The notes beneath the pieces were generated by a model. That model was not told the origin of the DNA. It saw only the letters and a list, made by a program, of their open reading frames with translations, and did no database searches. Positions 1 to 11,703 of a stretch of 64,000 nt of DNA are shown here, piece after piece. The position numbers were made by a program, and so were the translations under genes. The DNA lies in the NCBI GenBank assembly GCA_003439945.1, contig QVRM01006801.1, positions 340,001 through 404,000 on the forward strand, given 5' to 3'. Numbering within the stretch: position 1 is the first letter of the stretch; each line of letters starts with the position of its first letter. This DNA comes from Dermanyssus gallinae. Taxonomy: Eukaryota; Arthropoda; Arachnida; Mesostigmata; Dermanyssidae.

Positions 1-118
1 GTTAGGAAGCTCCGTTTCCATTAATCGACGGACGCTGGTGAAGGCGAGCTCCTGTGTTCTTAGCAAAAGTCCTTACTATTGGTATGGCGTATGCGTTCAC
101 TAGGAACAGACTCGATAT

Positions 119-120
<2 letters not shown>

Positions 121-182
<62 letters not shown>
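121..182. repeat. (TA)n microsatellite
   Basis: Uninterrupted alternating TA of about 60 bp. It lies just outside the left edge of the mariner-like relic that follows. Mariner elements insert at TA dinucleotides, so the run may be the old target site or may have expanded from it. Confidence 0.95.
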
Positions 183-186
<4 letters not shown>

Positions 187-229
187 AAAAAAGAGGTACG
201 AAACGATACAGTAAGTAAAATTAATGCTT

Positions 230-1345
230 TTATCCAAAAATAATCACCGTATGCCCGATCACAACTGTTCGTGGTCCGAGTTAAAGTGCCACTCTTTGAA
301 ATGTTTTCTTAGCGGACCAATTTGATGGAACTCGCCAAGCGACATATCCGTACCGTAGGGTGGATCCTCAATATGCTCCCACTTGAACTTGGCCAGTACG
401 TTTTGTATGACCCTGGACACATGTAACGTGCGTTACCGTGAAGCAGAATCACTTCCTCCGTGACTAGCTCGGGCCGTTTGCTCTCGATGGAGTTGCGTAG
501 GCTACGTAGTGCCCCATAATACACATGTCACCGTTAATGATTTTCCGTGCTCGAGGAATTCGATGAATATCGGATCTCGGACGTCAAAAAAGACGGTAAG
601 CATCTAGTCTGCGGAGGTCGCTGCTTTGGGTTTTTTAAAAGGGCCACCAACTCGCGTCACCGGTTACGATCCGCTCCAACAAAAAAGCCGGATCCTCATG
701 ATACACGAGGAACACGCTGTCAGTTGCAGTGCTAGCCCAGCACGCAGTTCCCTTTGCGGTTCGCTGAGCTTTCTCGGAACCCACTGCCCCCACACATTCT
801 GGTAACCCAACCTGTTGTGCACACAATTGTCCACTGGCTGGTGTCCAGCTGGCCCCCTCGATCACTGCCAGCATTTGCATTGTGACACGCCGATCAGAGT
901 TCTTCGACTAGATCGCCTTCAACTTGTCGAAGATGGGTTCGGCCGTAATTACTGCTTGCCTGACCTGGTCTGGTCTCGGATCATCATCCAGACAGTCCCG
1001 GTTTTCTCGAAAAAGGGCGCTCCACTACCTCACTGACTTGCTGGACTTGCACACGGCCACCATAAACATCGGCCGGTTGAACACGTTCCACAATCGGAAT
1101 TCTGATAACACCTTGCTGCCCATCAATCGTTAAATCGTGTGAAATGGGAACATCATGATGTCGTCACAATAGGACGTCAATTGGATGGGACGCATACCTG
1201 TTTGCTTCTAAACTGCGTGATGCACAGGCTCCTCGCGCATGCGGCGTCAACCATGCCGGACGCTCCAACCGGGTCCCCGTAGATGCCCCACTACATTATC
1301 ACAAAGCGGCATATTCAAATTTCAACCGGTTGGCTGTTACAACGA
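230..1345 (-). mobile_element. Decayed mariner-like transposon, copy A
   Basis: On the minus strand, broken frames carry pieces of a mariner transposase in the right order. First comes the block around the first catalytic Asp, reading RIVTGDASW (near 640-660). Then, at 415-520, comes YYGALRSLRNSIESKRPEL followed by LLHGNARYM, where intact transposases read HDN, so the second catalytic Asp is lost. Frames shift several times and stops are present, so this is a dead copy. The same DNA is recognisably repeated at 52.27-53.08 kb, including a well-conserved stretch at 548-580 that matches 52,695-52,727, so both belong to one family. Outer ends are estimated from where the similarity stops; terminal repeats were not resolved. 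The intact mariner at 21.2 kb is a different lineage. Confidence 0.75.
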
Positions 1346-2044
1346 CGTTACGTACCTTGACTTTAGCACTCCTCATCTATATAGTAGTAGTAATAGTACA
1401 TAGTGTACCAATGTTCGTACTCACACGCATTGCATACGTGTGCTTTGACATCTTTGCTTGTGAATGTTGTGTACAATATCCCGATATAGTCTCGATATAT
1501 CGTCGTCATCGAGCAATCGATCGAGTAGAAATTGGACGATAGGCCGGCCGCTGGTAACCGGTTGCTTTCCGTCATCGATTTTCTCAATTCGATCGCAGGC
1601 TCTCCCCCATGCTATCGATTGCTAGGATCTTTTTCTCTTTGTTGGTGGTACCGACGTTGTTGTAACTGTTGCTGTCGTTGTTGTTGTTGTTTTTGCTGAT
1701 GTTGTCGTTTTTGTTTTTGTTGTTGTTGTTCGTGTTATTGTTGTCTTTTTCATGTAGAAGAAAAACATGGCATTTGTCTTGGCAGACATACAACCACTCA
1801 ACCAGTCAAGCGGGAGAAGGACAAGGAGATGGAGAGGAAAAAACAGAACAAAGCAGAGAGGTAAACAACAAACATCGCTTGCCAGATCTATCAATCTCTC
1901 TACCTCTCTATCTATCATGTATCGTTCCATCGCTGGATTTTATTTCTTCCTCTTTCGGCACTTCCCGGCTCGGCCCGGAATTTGGTCCGATCTGTCTGAT
2001 CCAATCCGGATCAGATCAGACGCCGCCGATGACGACAGACAATG
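1346..2044. other. Non-coding stretch with GTT-type repeat
   Basis: No convincing gene. A GTT/GTC trinucleotide run occupies about 1,650-1,745 and makes poly-Leu, poly-Val and poly-Asn shadow frames. A CT-rich tract and an inverted repeat of GTCTGATCC / GGATCAGAC lie at about 1,995-2,020, just before the ORF at 2,045. An alternative overlapping start at 2,028 reads MTTDNDGDQPPQ into poly-Gln and then a stop; it could be an upstream ORF. Confidence 0.5.
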
Positions 2045-2365
2045 ATGGCGATCAGCCGCCGCAGCAGCGGCGGCGTTGGCAGCAACAGCAGCAGCAGTAG
2101 CATTATCACAAGGGCCGTCGCCACTTCGTCTCCTCGACGCCACAAAGCCCGGAGTCGGACGCCAACTCATCTCGACGATAGCGCCTCTACCACCGGCACT
2201 GCCGGCACTACCGCAGTTCTCCTACGCCGACGACGACGCCCCTTTGTCAGTGGGCTTCTCTGGGGCGCCATCGCTGTTGTTCTCCTGTTGTCGGCCGGGC
2301 TGGGCTGTGTTCTCCTTCCTGCCGTGGATGGGTGTGGGCTGCTTTCCTTGCCAGCCAGCCTGTGA
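2045..2365 (+). CDS. Candidate first coding exon with signal-anchor segment, product unknown
   Basis: This open frame of 106 codons starts at the second of two adjacent ATGs (2,042 and 2,045). The second has A at -3 and G at +4, a good animal start context. Residues 1-60 are Ser/Thr/Arg-rich and likely disordered. Five arginines follow (61-65), then a hydrophobic stretch of about 25 residues (67-93, including GLLWGAIAVVLLLSAGLG). That is the layout of a type II signal anchor or an internal signal peptide. The frame stops at 2,365, so a spliced gene would have to leave it earlier; GT dinucleotides near 2,328-2,335 are possible donors. No family is recognised and no downstream exon was found. 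The region is GC-rich, so chance openness cannot be excluded. Confidence 0.35.
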   Translation: MAISRRSSGGVGSNSSSSSIITRAVATSSPRRHKARSRTPTHLDDSASTTGTAGTTAVLLRRRRRPFVSGLLWGAIAVVLLLSAGLGCVLLPAVDGCGLLSLPASL

Positions 2366-5300
2366 CCGTCGGTTTTGACCCTTCTCGCTCGCTCGCTGGC
2401 TTGATCTTCTTCAGCCGGGGGTGACTCCCCTTTCGTCTACTAGCCGCCGGCATCATATCACAAGTATGTCGCTCGCCGCCCTCTCGTGTCCCCATCTCCC
2501 GACGCCCCCCCCCCCCCCCCCCCGCCTTCCCACCACTCACGCACATGTCTACACACAGATGTGCACAGACATAACTGTTATTGCTTGCTCCTAAATACAA
2601 GTATACGCCATCACCAATATAACATCATCGTTTTCTTTATCATCATCATCATCGTCATCATCATGATCATCGTCATCATTACCAATGACGCCGCAGCCGC
2701 AGCAGCAGCAGAAATAGCAGCCACATGAACAAAGAGGTGAGTGAAGCATTTGAAGATGTTTCCGTTTGAAGAATTTGATTGATTTCTTCGCCCTGTTTTG
2801 TCGGCTGATCTCCGCATCATCGTTGTTCGATTGAGCCAGCTATATATATATATCATCCTTTCCCTCCCTCTCTCTATCTTTCCATGCTTTACGTCGCTCC
2901 ACTCAGATATCCCGCAAACATGGCGCGGCCCGTATCCCTCTCTCTGCCTATTGCTCTATGCTCTGCTGGTGTTATATCTATTGTCTAGTTCAGCCTCCCC
3001 TATATATATATATATATATATGGACTGCTTCCAATGATAAAGACAGCATTTGCCGATACTTGCTGCTGCTGCTACCGCCTGCGATGGACTACCTCCTGCG
3101 GCGATCCAGCTCAGTGCAGCCAACGAACGAACGTCTTTTTGTACTGTCTTTATTATAGTCGTCACTACGGCTTCAACTACTGCTACCACTACTACTTCGT
3201 TTGCCTCTTGCTCCTATTATTGCTCGTCTTTCGGCTCCACTACTACTCCGCTTCTACGCTACTGCCACGACACGAACGACTTGACGCTCGACAAACCCTT
3301 GTCTCCACTACCCCGTCGTTGTTCCCGCGACTGCGAGCCCCCGCCATGACCCACACGCAAGCACATCGGCCCGCCAGCCCTACAGAACCAGCTTCATTTC
3401 CAGTATTTTTGTGCAGTGGTCGGGAGATAATCTGTGAGAGAAAAACGATGACGAGAATGGCAACGGTAACACCACCATCACCACCAACAACAACAACAAC
3501 GACAGCGACGACGACATACACCTTCCCCCTCTGCCCACGCTTTGCTGCCCCTAGCAGGGTCGTGGGGGGCCGCAGAAAAAGAAAAGAAAGAAAATGTCAC
3601 ATCAATACGGCGACAGGACGCGATACGATGATGACGACGACGACGACAACAACGACTACAAACAATACAAAACCAGCAAAAACACACAAATCGAATGTGC
3701 AGCAATAACATGAGCTTGAAGCGTAGTGGTGAGAACCCCCCGCGCCCCCAGCCAGCCAGCGGCGGAAGGTCGAACCAACCGGGTCAAAACTCCGGGCCCA
3801 AACGCGGTGAGCGTTTGTCGCCGACCCGACGAATGTGCCCGGGGCAGACTGCCGCCGTCTCCCACTGTGAGACGGCGACTGTCTCGCTGTCTGTGCTGTC
3901 CCGCCGCGTTCGCAAGCGAACATTTGAACAGACGACACATGGACTGTATGTGGGTTTTGTGCCCACTTCTTGTTCTCCACACCCACCGCCCGATGCCCCC
4001 CCCCCGTTGGCAGTGGTGGGGCTACGCCGGCTCTTAGCAGCAAACTCCACAGTCGACTCTCAAATGATGGACGAAGGGCGTCGGCGGCGATTTTTTCGTA
4101 TTACTATTATCGAAAAAAGAACGCCGAACGGCAAAAAAACACGCCAACCATTGGACTAAACATACACAGTTGGTTCGGTTCCTTAGGGCCATCCACTTGA
4201 CTGGACTTGATGCTGTTTTGTACCACTATGCTCTACTGATGCGTCTGTCGCTCTCTCTCTCTCACTCCTTTGACTTTGTTCGTTGCTATATTTGTGTATT
4301 TTTATCGCTGTTTATTTGTCTATCCTTCACTCGGCCGTCTCTATGATTCTCCCAGAAACCCTCCATCTGTCTCTATCTCCATCTAAGTGGCCTACTTAAA
4401 CTGTGCTGCTGCTCACGAACCTCGGGTCGAATGGCCGCACGTCTTACATCCGTATTACAGCAACCGAAGAGTACTTGCTTATCTGACTACTAGAAGTCGC
4501 ACTGAAGGATTCGAAGACGGAGAAAGATTCCCACCCGCAAAGAGTCATGCGCTTCTACTTTATCTGGTGCCACAACATCGAATCATCGCTATCTTCATGT
4601 ATTTGTTGGCTAATTAACCAATAAGTCAAACGAAGCAGCAGATAAATTAACCGGGCTGGACTGTTTCTCTCATCAGGTGAACAACAATATGACTTGTATG
4701 GCCAAGCATGGCATTTCTTGTTGCTGTTAGCAATCTCTAGTAACTGTATCATGACTATTACTAGTGAAATATTACTTCCGAGGATTTCAGATAGTTAAAC
4801 TTTTGAGTATGCTGAGACGTCGCTCTAAAGCCAGACGGTTGAGAAAACATTTAGCACTAACTGTGCAAGTGATCTGGCACGCAAGCAAACATAAATCTAT
4901 ATATATATATATATATATATATTATAGGCCAGCCGAGTCCTACGCACACTGCTGTATGGACGACCTCAAGCGTCGAAGTAAAATCAAGCAGCAAAGCGTT
5001 TCGAGGCAATAACTGCAAAAACAGCAATGTTAATAACAACAATAGCGTAAGTAAGTGCTTTGTGGTAAGGGCCAGGGATGAGGCTTGACTGTATACAGAG
5101 AGACGCACCGAGGCAAAAACATGGAAGGAGGGAAAGACAGAGAGAGAGAGAGAAAGAAAGAAACCCGAACTAGAGAGAGAGAGATAGGACGCTGGCGGCA
5201 AAGATGGTACAGACGGCGAAGCTCGTCTTGTTCTTCCTGTGTTGTTCGCCTTCTGCTAACGGGCCGGAAATATTGAATCAGATCCGACGGCGGCGGTGGC

Positions 5301-7131
5301 GCGGCCGGGTTCCGCCAACACAGTCCCACTGTGCGACTTCGGCCAGCCCCCGGGGCCCCGATTGCGCCCTCTTTGAGGTGGGCTAACGGAGCCCTACATA
5401 GCAGGCGCTACGAGGGCAGGAAGAAGGAGGAAGAGGACAGTAACAGACAACGAAGGGCAGGATGAGCGGCGGGTAGAACAACTCCTGCCTGGTTGATAGA
5501 GAAGATGATGGAGATAGATCTATCATCACAAGCACAGACAGAGACACAAACACATACACGCTTACACATAAACGTACCTGTACGAACATATAACCCACCT
5601 ATGCGGAGGATATTGAAGCGAAGCAGACTAAGTCTGAACGCGCACACTGCCGCAAAATCACGACAAGAAGACGAAGAAGGAAAAACAAACGCGAACAACG
5701 ATGAGGGCATATACGACAAGGAGAACGAGAGCGAAAGAAGCAGAGATAAAAATGAAAGACATAAGCGGAAAGATAATGAAAAAGAGAAAGCAAATAGACC
5801 AGAGAGGAAATGAAAGAGAGAAGGAAAGAAAGAGAGAGGGAAATTGAGCAGACAACAAAGAGAGAATGTAAGAAGAAGGACAGGGAGGAGAAAAGTAAAG
5901 AGAGGGAGAGAGAGAGAGGAATTGAAGGAAAACTAGCTCCAATGCGGCAAGTCGAGTGGCAATTGTCCTTCGGCAGCTTTGCTCTTGTAGCCCAAGTCTG
6001 ACGCGGCTGTTATCGTACAGCGACGACGCCATGCGAGGCTTATGACGACGACGTTTGTTGTCGTCACTTCACCACTATAGCGCCGCTACCACAAACATCA
6101 CCACGTGCTTGAACTTCCTCCTTCAGGCAGCAGCAGCAGCGGCAAGACGTAGCAGAGTAACAGAGGAGCTCTTAAACGAGTACCGATGTCACCACGGCCT
6201 ACGTCATACCGTGCAGTGACGCAGTAACGGTAAACACCGGCCGATGGTGGTTGAATGCATGAGAAGGAATAGCAAGCAATTCAGGTAGCAATTCGAGCGC
6301 AACACGCGCCACCACAACACGACGACGACGAAGAAGAAGCAGAAGAAGATTAGAATTGCTTTCTCCTATATACTATATATAGTTCAGCATACTAGCAAGC
6401 CATTCTAAAAGCCGTCGTGAAAGAGCTGTTGTTGTTGTTGCCGCTGCCCCTAGGGCCGTCTTCGACACAAGACGCGGATGCGTCGCTACGTACTTCTCTC
6501 CCTAAAAAGAAAATCAACCAACAGAGCCAACCAGCGAACACGCGTGCGAGCGACGACGACAACATGGATTACCATCCCCCTCAGTCACCCCCAAACCTCA
6601 TTTTTCTCACAACTCGTACTATCGGTTTCCCATTCCCCTTGATTTTTCCGCCTCTTGTTCTCGATCGCAATAGCTCTACTTTCTCTTATTCTTCTTTCTG
6701 TCTACGTCCCACGTCTGAGAAATTCTCGTCGGGCCGCCGACGACGACAAATCCGCTTTCCGCATCAGCTGCTGCTGCCGCTGCTGCGGTTGTTGTTGCGA
6801 CCGCAGCTACCGCTGCTTCTAGTTTTTCTTCTTCTCATCTGACTAGTTCGTCCGTTTCTCTTGTTCTCCAGCTTCCCTTTTTCTTCCGTTTAGCACTCTC
6901 TATTCCTACATTTGCCCTGCTACTTGTGTTTGTCTTGCTCTCTCTCTCTCTCCAGATTTCCTACTTTTCTGTGCCTCTATCTTCTTAGTGAAGAATGCAT
7001 CTCCGTTTTTCCCGTATCTTTTCCTCTGAATCTTCTCTACTTTTGTTTCTCTCCTTCTGTCTTTTTGGATCTTCTTCTGCCGACCACTTATTCCCTACCA
7101 AGCGACAGTGCTCAATAGGCGACGAAACAGG
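2366..7131. other. Intron-like or intergenic sequence rich in simple repeats
   Basis: No gene that I can support. Contents: a run of about 18 C at 2,506-2,523; CAT/CGT runs at 2,635-2,690; TA runs at 2,839-2,852, 3,001-3,020 and 4,898-4,922; an 8-bp-arm hairpin GCCGTCTC / GAGACGGC at 3,854-3,876; GA-rich tracts at 5,135-5,190 and 5,800-5,920; and CAG/GCT-type runs near 6,125, 6,330 and 6,420. Open frames here are low-complexity or change from strand to strand. A donor-like CAAAGAG/GTGAGT at about 2,737 follows a four-codon ATG frame and is too short to call. Confidence 0.5.
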
Positions 7132-7734
7132 ATGACGACGACGACAACGACGACCACAAAAGTAGCAGCAGCAGCAGCAGCAGAAGCAACAACCTCAATA
7201 GCAGAACTCTATCCACCTCAACAACGAAGACACCGCCCACCTATCAAAAACCACCATCACTACCACCACCAACAAACAGCCAACATGCTACATTACCACC
7301 ACAATACGGTCGCAGCTACAATTGCCCCTGCTAGTACAACTTTTCGACGCAACAACAAGCGGGTGCAAGCGGGTCTAGCCCAACTTTCAATCCTCAACCC
7401 TCTTTGTCGTGGGTTTTCATTCGCTCGCCACCTACCTTCGATTGCTTCGCTCGCTTCGGAGAGCTCGTGCGTCGTTCTTATATTTCTGCTCCTTTCGGAG
7501 CTCTTTGTGGCCAGTGCCGGTGCCTTTGCTTCTGCGGTTACAGCTACTACTACTACTACTACTACTTCGAGTAGGACACCAACAATAACGACTATTACTA
7601 CGGCGCCTACATCTGCGACTACTTACCGCAAGCAAGCAAGCGACTTCAACAGCGGGCGTGCGCGTTCCCAAGCCGGCGTTCATACGGCCACACTGAAGCA
7701 GTGTGCCCGCACAGGCCGACAAAAGCGCACATAA
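7132..7734 (+). CDS. Candidate Thr/His-rich exon with signal-like hydrophobic segment, product unknown
   Basis: This 200-codon open frame begins at the first ATG (7,132). An upstream GTG at 7,108 in the same frame was ignored. Residues 2-9 are poly-Thr and 11-17 poly-Ala. Residues 30-60 are rich in Arg, His and Gln. A single strongly hydrophobic stretch at 112-134 contains CVVLIFLLLSELFVASAGA, whose end resembles a signal-peptidase site. A Thr/Ser-rich region follows. The arrangement matches the ORF at 2,045 on the same strand (basic disordered head, then a signal-like segment). The two could be alternative first exons, or both could be chance products of trinucleotide-rich DNA. A splice exit at the GTAGGA near 7,570 is possible. 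No homologous family is recognised. Confidence 0.3.
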   Translation: MTTTTTTTTKVAAAAAAEATTSIAELYPPQQRRHRPPIKNHHHYHHQQTANMLHYHHNTVAATIAPASTTFRRNNKRVQAGLAQLSILNPLCRGFSFARHLPSIASLASESSCVVLIFLLLSELFVASAGAFASAVTATTTTTTTSSRTPTITTITTAPTSATTYRKQASDFNSGRARSQAGVHTATLKQCARTGRQKRT

Positions 7735-7829
7735 GGGTGCAGACTGGCCGGATAGACTGTTCCATGCTATCCCGACATTCCCTCTGCTGGACTACTACTT
7801 AGATATACGAAGTGCTCGGTGACGAAACC

Positions 7830-8160
7830 CGTGCTATTGTTGTTGATATTGTTGTTTGTTGCTGTTATCGGCGTCGCTGTAGGTATTATTGTCGTTGTTG
7901 TTGTTGTTGTTGTCATCGTTGCTGCTAATGCTCTTCTTGTTATTGTTGTAATGACTGTTACAGGTATTCCTAACGTTGTTGTTGTTGTCGTCGTTATCTC
8001 TGCCGCCAGTGTTCGTGTTGTTATTACTGTAATGACTTTTACGTTTAATGCTGTTGTCTCCGACATTGATGTTGTTGTTATTGTTGTTGTTGTTGTAGTT
8101 GTTGTTGTTGTCGTCGCCGTCGTTGTCGTCGCCGCCGCTGTTGGTTGTCGTTGTTGTTAG
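7830..8160. repeat. GTT/GTC trinucleotide repeat block
   Basis: Long imperfect run of GTT with GTC, GCT and GCC interruptions on the plus strand. It gives poly-Val, poly-Leu or poly-Asn in every frame; none is treated as a gene. Confidence 0.85.
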
Positions 8161-8764
8161 AAGCCTTAAGAATTGCACAAAGTGGCTTAAGTGCAACAAA
8201 GGCTCTTTGCCTTCCTTCTTCATCTCTTCTGCTTCGTCCCTATGGACGTCGAATAATCTTGAGTGAAATCGTCTGTAAGTGGACAAATGCTACAAAGGCA
8301 ACGCAATGCAAACATAACAGTTGACAGGCTACACATATTTGCTGTTTACGCAGAGATTGATTCGTCGTCGTAGCAGTCCATAAACATGGTTGTTTTGATT
8401 TTCTCTTGCTGTTATTGTTGCTGCATTGCCGCTCGCATTGTGATGGCCGGAATTTTCGTATTAATATAATACGATCAGAGGTGACGTTATGTCGACTATA
8501 CCACTAGCTATAATTAGACGGTTATAAAGCTGCACAGCGGCATCAAAGTTTCAGCTTATACAGACACCTGATTAAGCTTGGTTAATCTTAATACAACCGT
8601 ACGCCCCTCTTTGGCTGTGTACGTACATTAGTAAACAATCAATCAATCATATTTATTATTTCACTTAAATAGAGTATGTACAAAAAGTTTATGTTATTAT
8701 TAAACATAAATACTTGTTGTCCTGCCGTTACATTGTTTACATTAGTAAACAATAACAAACAATA

Positions 8765-8768
<4 letters not shown>

Positions 8769-8831
<63 letters not shown>
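8769..8831. repeat. (TA)n microsatellite
   Basis: About 63 bp of pure TA. The flanks, from about 8,160 to 8,925, are AT-rich and show no gene. Confidence 0.95.
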
Positions 8832-8834
<3 letters not shown>

Positions 8835-8919
8835 AACTATTAACTATAAAAAAAAAACCATCAAAACTATCTATATATCGCTATTTGTCCTGCTTCCCTG
8901 GCAGAGCCTTAATATCTTC

Positions 8920-9253
8920 CTACCGTGAAATATCTGCTTGTTGTTGGCGTTTGAGTAGCCCAATCGACTGCAATGCGAACAAATAGCCGGTTCGTCTACG
9001 TGTACCACTACTAAGAAGGTGTTGCTGGGCGGTTTTCCATTCGTTTTTATCGCTTCCCAAATCCGCGCCCTGGTTTACCCTGGTTCTTCTCGGCGGCGGT
9101 GCACAATCCCCAAGCACCTGGCCTGGCCGCTGGTCTTCCGCTTGAATGAAGCAAATAAACCTCTTCGCAGAGATACTCAAGCCGCTGATCCCCTTCATAT
9201 CGGCAGAACAGAACGAAAAAACACCGGATATTGTCGGTCTACGCGAAACGCCA

Positions 9254-9258
<5 letters not shown>
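8920..9258 (-). other. Unique segment between TA runs with one open minus-strand frame
   Basis: Between the TA runs at 8,769-8,831 and 9,259-9,288, the minus strand is open for about 110 codons of ordinary composition, from next to the right-hand TA run to a stop at 8,920. There is no ATG. The segment resembles other cases in this window where a transposon fragment is bounded by TA runs, but no transposase or reverse-transcriptase motif is visible. An unrecognised repeat fragment or chance are both possible. Confidence 0.25.

Positions 9259-9288
<30 letters not shown>
9259..9288. repeat. (TA)n microsatellite
   Basis: About 30 bp of alternating TA, bounding the open minus-strand segment to its left. 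Confidence 0.95.
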
Positions 9289-9292
<4 letters not shown>

Positions 9293-11670
9293 AAGAATAT
9301 GCGCAATGTGTGTTGTAGGTGACAATCCTACGATAAAAAGTGCCCCACTATGGTTCTTCTCACACTGGTTGCTTAGGAAACTGCAAGTGAATCTGGCGTG
9401 TCCGTACAACATATTCACGCCGCGTTCACTCGTGCCATGGCGGTCGTTGATTTTCACATGTACACTCTTCGCTAAACAAAACAATAAACGACAAACAATA
9501 TATACAGCATGAAATCGCGCAATCACAACCCCAACAACTTTGGACCGATTTGTCATATTGTACGTACCAGGAGGTCTCTGTGTTGACGCGTAAAATAGAC
9601 GAAATATTGGCGGGGGCAATAAAGTGTCTACGCAAAATAGCCCCTCGATGATGAGAACGACGGCGCCCAATTAATGATCTACAAATATGATAACCCATGC
9701 CAATAGTGCGGCAACGCATATTTACTCTACAGCTGGTATGTCGTTTCCGTCGTCTCGATGTAGCAAATCGTTGTCGACATCTGTAGCTGCATCTGTTGTT
9801 TGACCGTTGTAAATCATAGAGAGATTCACTCATCGGCAAGGCAAGGAGGAGCAGAAGGAGAAAATGAAAAACACAGCCAAGACATAAAACCAACAACAAA
9901 GAGAGAGAGCGCGCGAAGATACAAGAGCAAACAAAGCCAAACAGAGAGAGAGAGAGCTAGAGAACAAACTCCCCCTGGCAGTGCACTCACGTACAAGAGT
10001 TCGGAGAGTCGTGACACGCACGCAGGCAGCACCAGCCACTGCCGACGCCTACCATCGCCTTCACCAACGCGGCCCGCGTTGCCACCAGCACTGATGGGGT
10101 TGGACAGCGAGTATACGTACGCAAGCGAGCATGCCTCGCAAGCTGTCTCTTTTGTCTGCTCGGCTGGCTTCGGGGCTCCCAGACGATTTGAACTGCACGA
10201 AGCGCCGAACACAGACATACTAACTTGTCAAAACGGACGCTCGCAACGCTCGGCAGACACACACACGAGTTGAAGCCAAACTCCGTCTGTCGGGCAGTGC
10301 CATTCCCACCGGGAGGGGGGGGGAGAGGTGACAGGAACGCTTCTCTAAACGAGTCGGACGGAAACCAACGCTGACCTTACCAGGCTCGTTTCCGAGACCG
10401 AGAGGGACACGGTACACGAACAGATATATATATATATATATATATACATAGAGAGAGAGAAGAGGGAGGTTAGGGGGTGAATGGGGAGAAAACAAGCTCG
10501 AGTTAGAGAAATGGAACTACTGAGTACGCATAACGGCGACAACAACGACAGACTTGCCCTCCGGCGGCAGCGGCAGCAGCAGCAGAAGAGCCTATGCCTG
10601 CGGGACGAGGCCACTGCTGAACTGTCCAGTGGTCCACAGAATTTACTCCTCAGCATTCGGCCAGCAAGCAATCTGACAAGCTCGATCTGGCCACGTCAGT
10701 TGGTGCCGACTCGTCGAGGCGTCGAAATCTGTCAGGATTGGCAGGATCCGCAGGGGTAAACTGAAGTGTCTATTTACGCGTGTAGACTATGTATATGTCC
10801 ATCTGTTCGTCTGCCCCCCCCCCCCCCCCCGTCCTCCCATAACCACTGAAGAAGGCACGCTTGAGAGGCTCTCTCACAACAGACGTGATGGACATCGTCA
10901 ACAACTGTTGACGGAGCGACGAAAGCTGCAGCAGCAGCAGCAGCAACAGCAGAAGTAGCGCGTGTCCATTGCCATTGGCCGCCATCTGGGCCGAATTTCG
11001 CCGCGGCCATTTCATATTCGAACCAGGCGCAACTACTGCATACAACTATGACGCCACAAGCATTGCAGCGACAACAACGACTACAACGACTTTTGATTGT
11101 GGCGCTCTGTATTAAACTGTTATTAGCTCGGGTGTTGCTGCTGTCAGCGGTGTTTTTCCTAATGTTCGCATTGCTATCATACTGCTGTCGCTGGTGTTGT
11201 TGTTGTTGAGTTCGTTGGAGTTGTTGTTGTTGATGAACTATATCGATCTATGTCAACAGTAAGCGTGCCGCCCATAACAACGGGTGGCTTCGTAGTTCAT
11301 TAGGAGAGCAACTAGGGGTAAATTAGGAGGCGGAGTCTGCGCTCGCCAGGTTACGGAGGCAAATCGTTGTACCGTCGGACCGGTTGCAAGTGTAGCCTTG
11401 AAGCGCAGGAAGAAGCGGGACTGAAGCCATAACAGCCGCTAGCTTCAGGCTCACAGTCTGAGTACCAGCTTCAGCCCACGCAACGAAGGGCGACCTCTTC
11501 GGGTAAAGCAAAGCGACCCTTCGCCGGTCGGGCGGAGCAGAATGACCAATTTCACGGTTCGTCACCGTCTGTCGTGTAACTTCTGCGGCCGCGGGCGAAT
11601 TGCCACCGGCGCTGAGCTGGCTGCACAAATCGTACATAGACAGGCATCGCGTTGCTCCACGCGTACTCAC
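9289..11670. other. Non-coding stretch, no supported gene
   Basis: Contains GA-rich tracts (9,900-9,955), a TA run at 10,423-10,446 followed by GA repeats, a run of about 18 C at 10,803-10,823, CAG/GCA runs (10,570-10,590 and 10,930-10,950) and GTT runs near 11,190-11,235. The open frames are low in complexity and unlike any family I know. Confidence 0.5.
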
Positions 11671-11703
11671 GGACCTCACGAGTTTAGACGCGATGTTTAG
11701 CAT
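11671..11703 (-). CDS. Candidate first exon encoding a mitochondrial-type leader
   Basis: On the minus strand an ATG at 11,703 opens MLNIASKLVRS, followed at once by a strong donor, GTGAGT (11,670-11,665). If the donor is not used, the frame runs on as VSTRGATRCLSMYD and stops at 11,323 after 126 codons. Both readings give an N-terminus typical of a mitochondrial targeting peptide: no acidic residues at first, spaced Lys/Arg, Ser and hydrophobic residues. Nuclear genes for mitochondrial proteins often split such leaders with an intron. Downstream exons were not found, so the mature protein is unknown. Confidence 0.3.

Noticed and set aside
9239..9320. Tyr-Ile repeat proteins in many open frames
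   Set aside because: They are translations of TA microsatellites and occur at every TA run.
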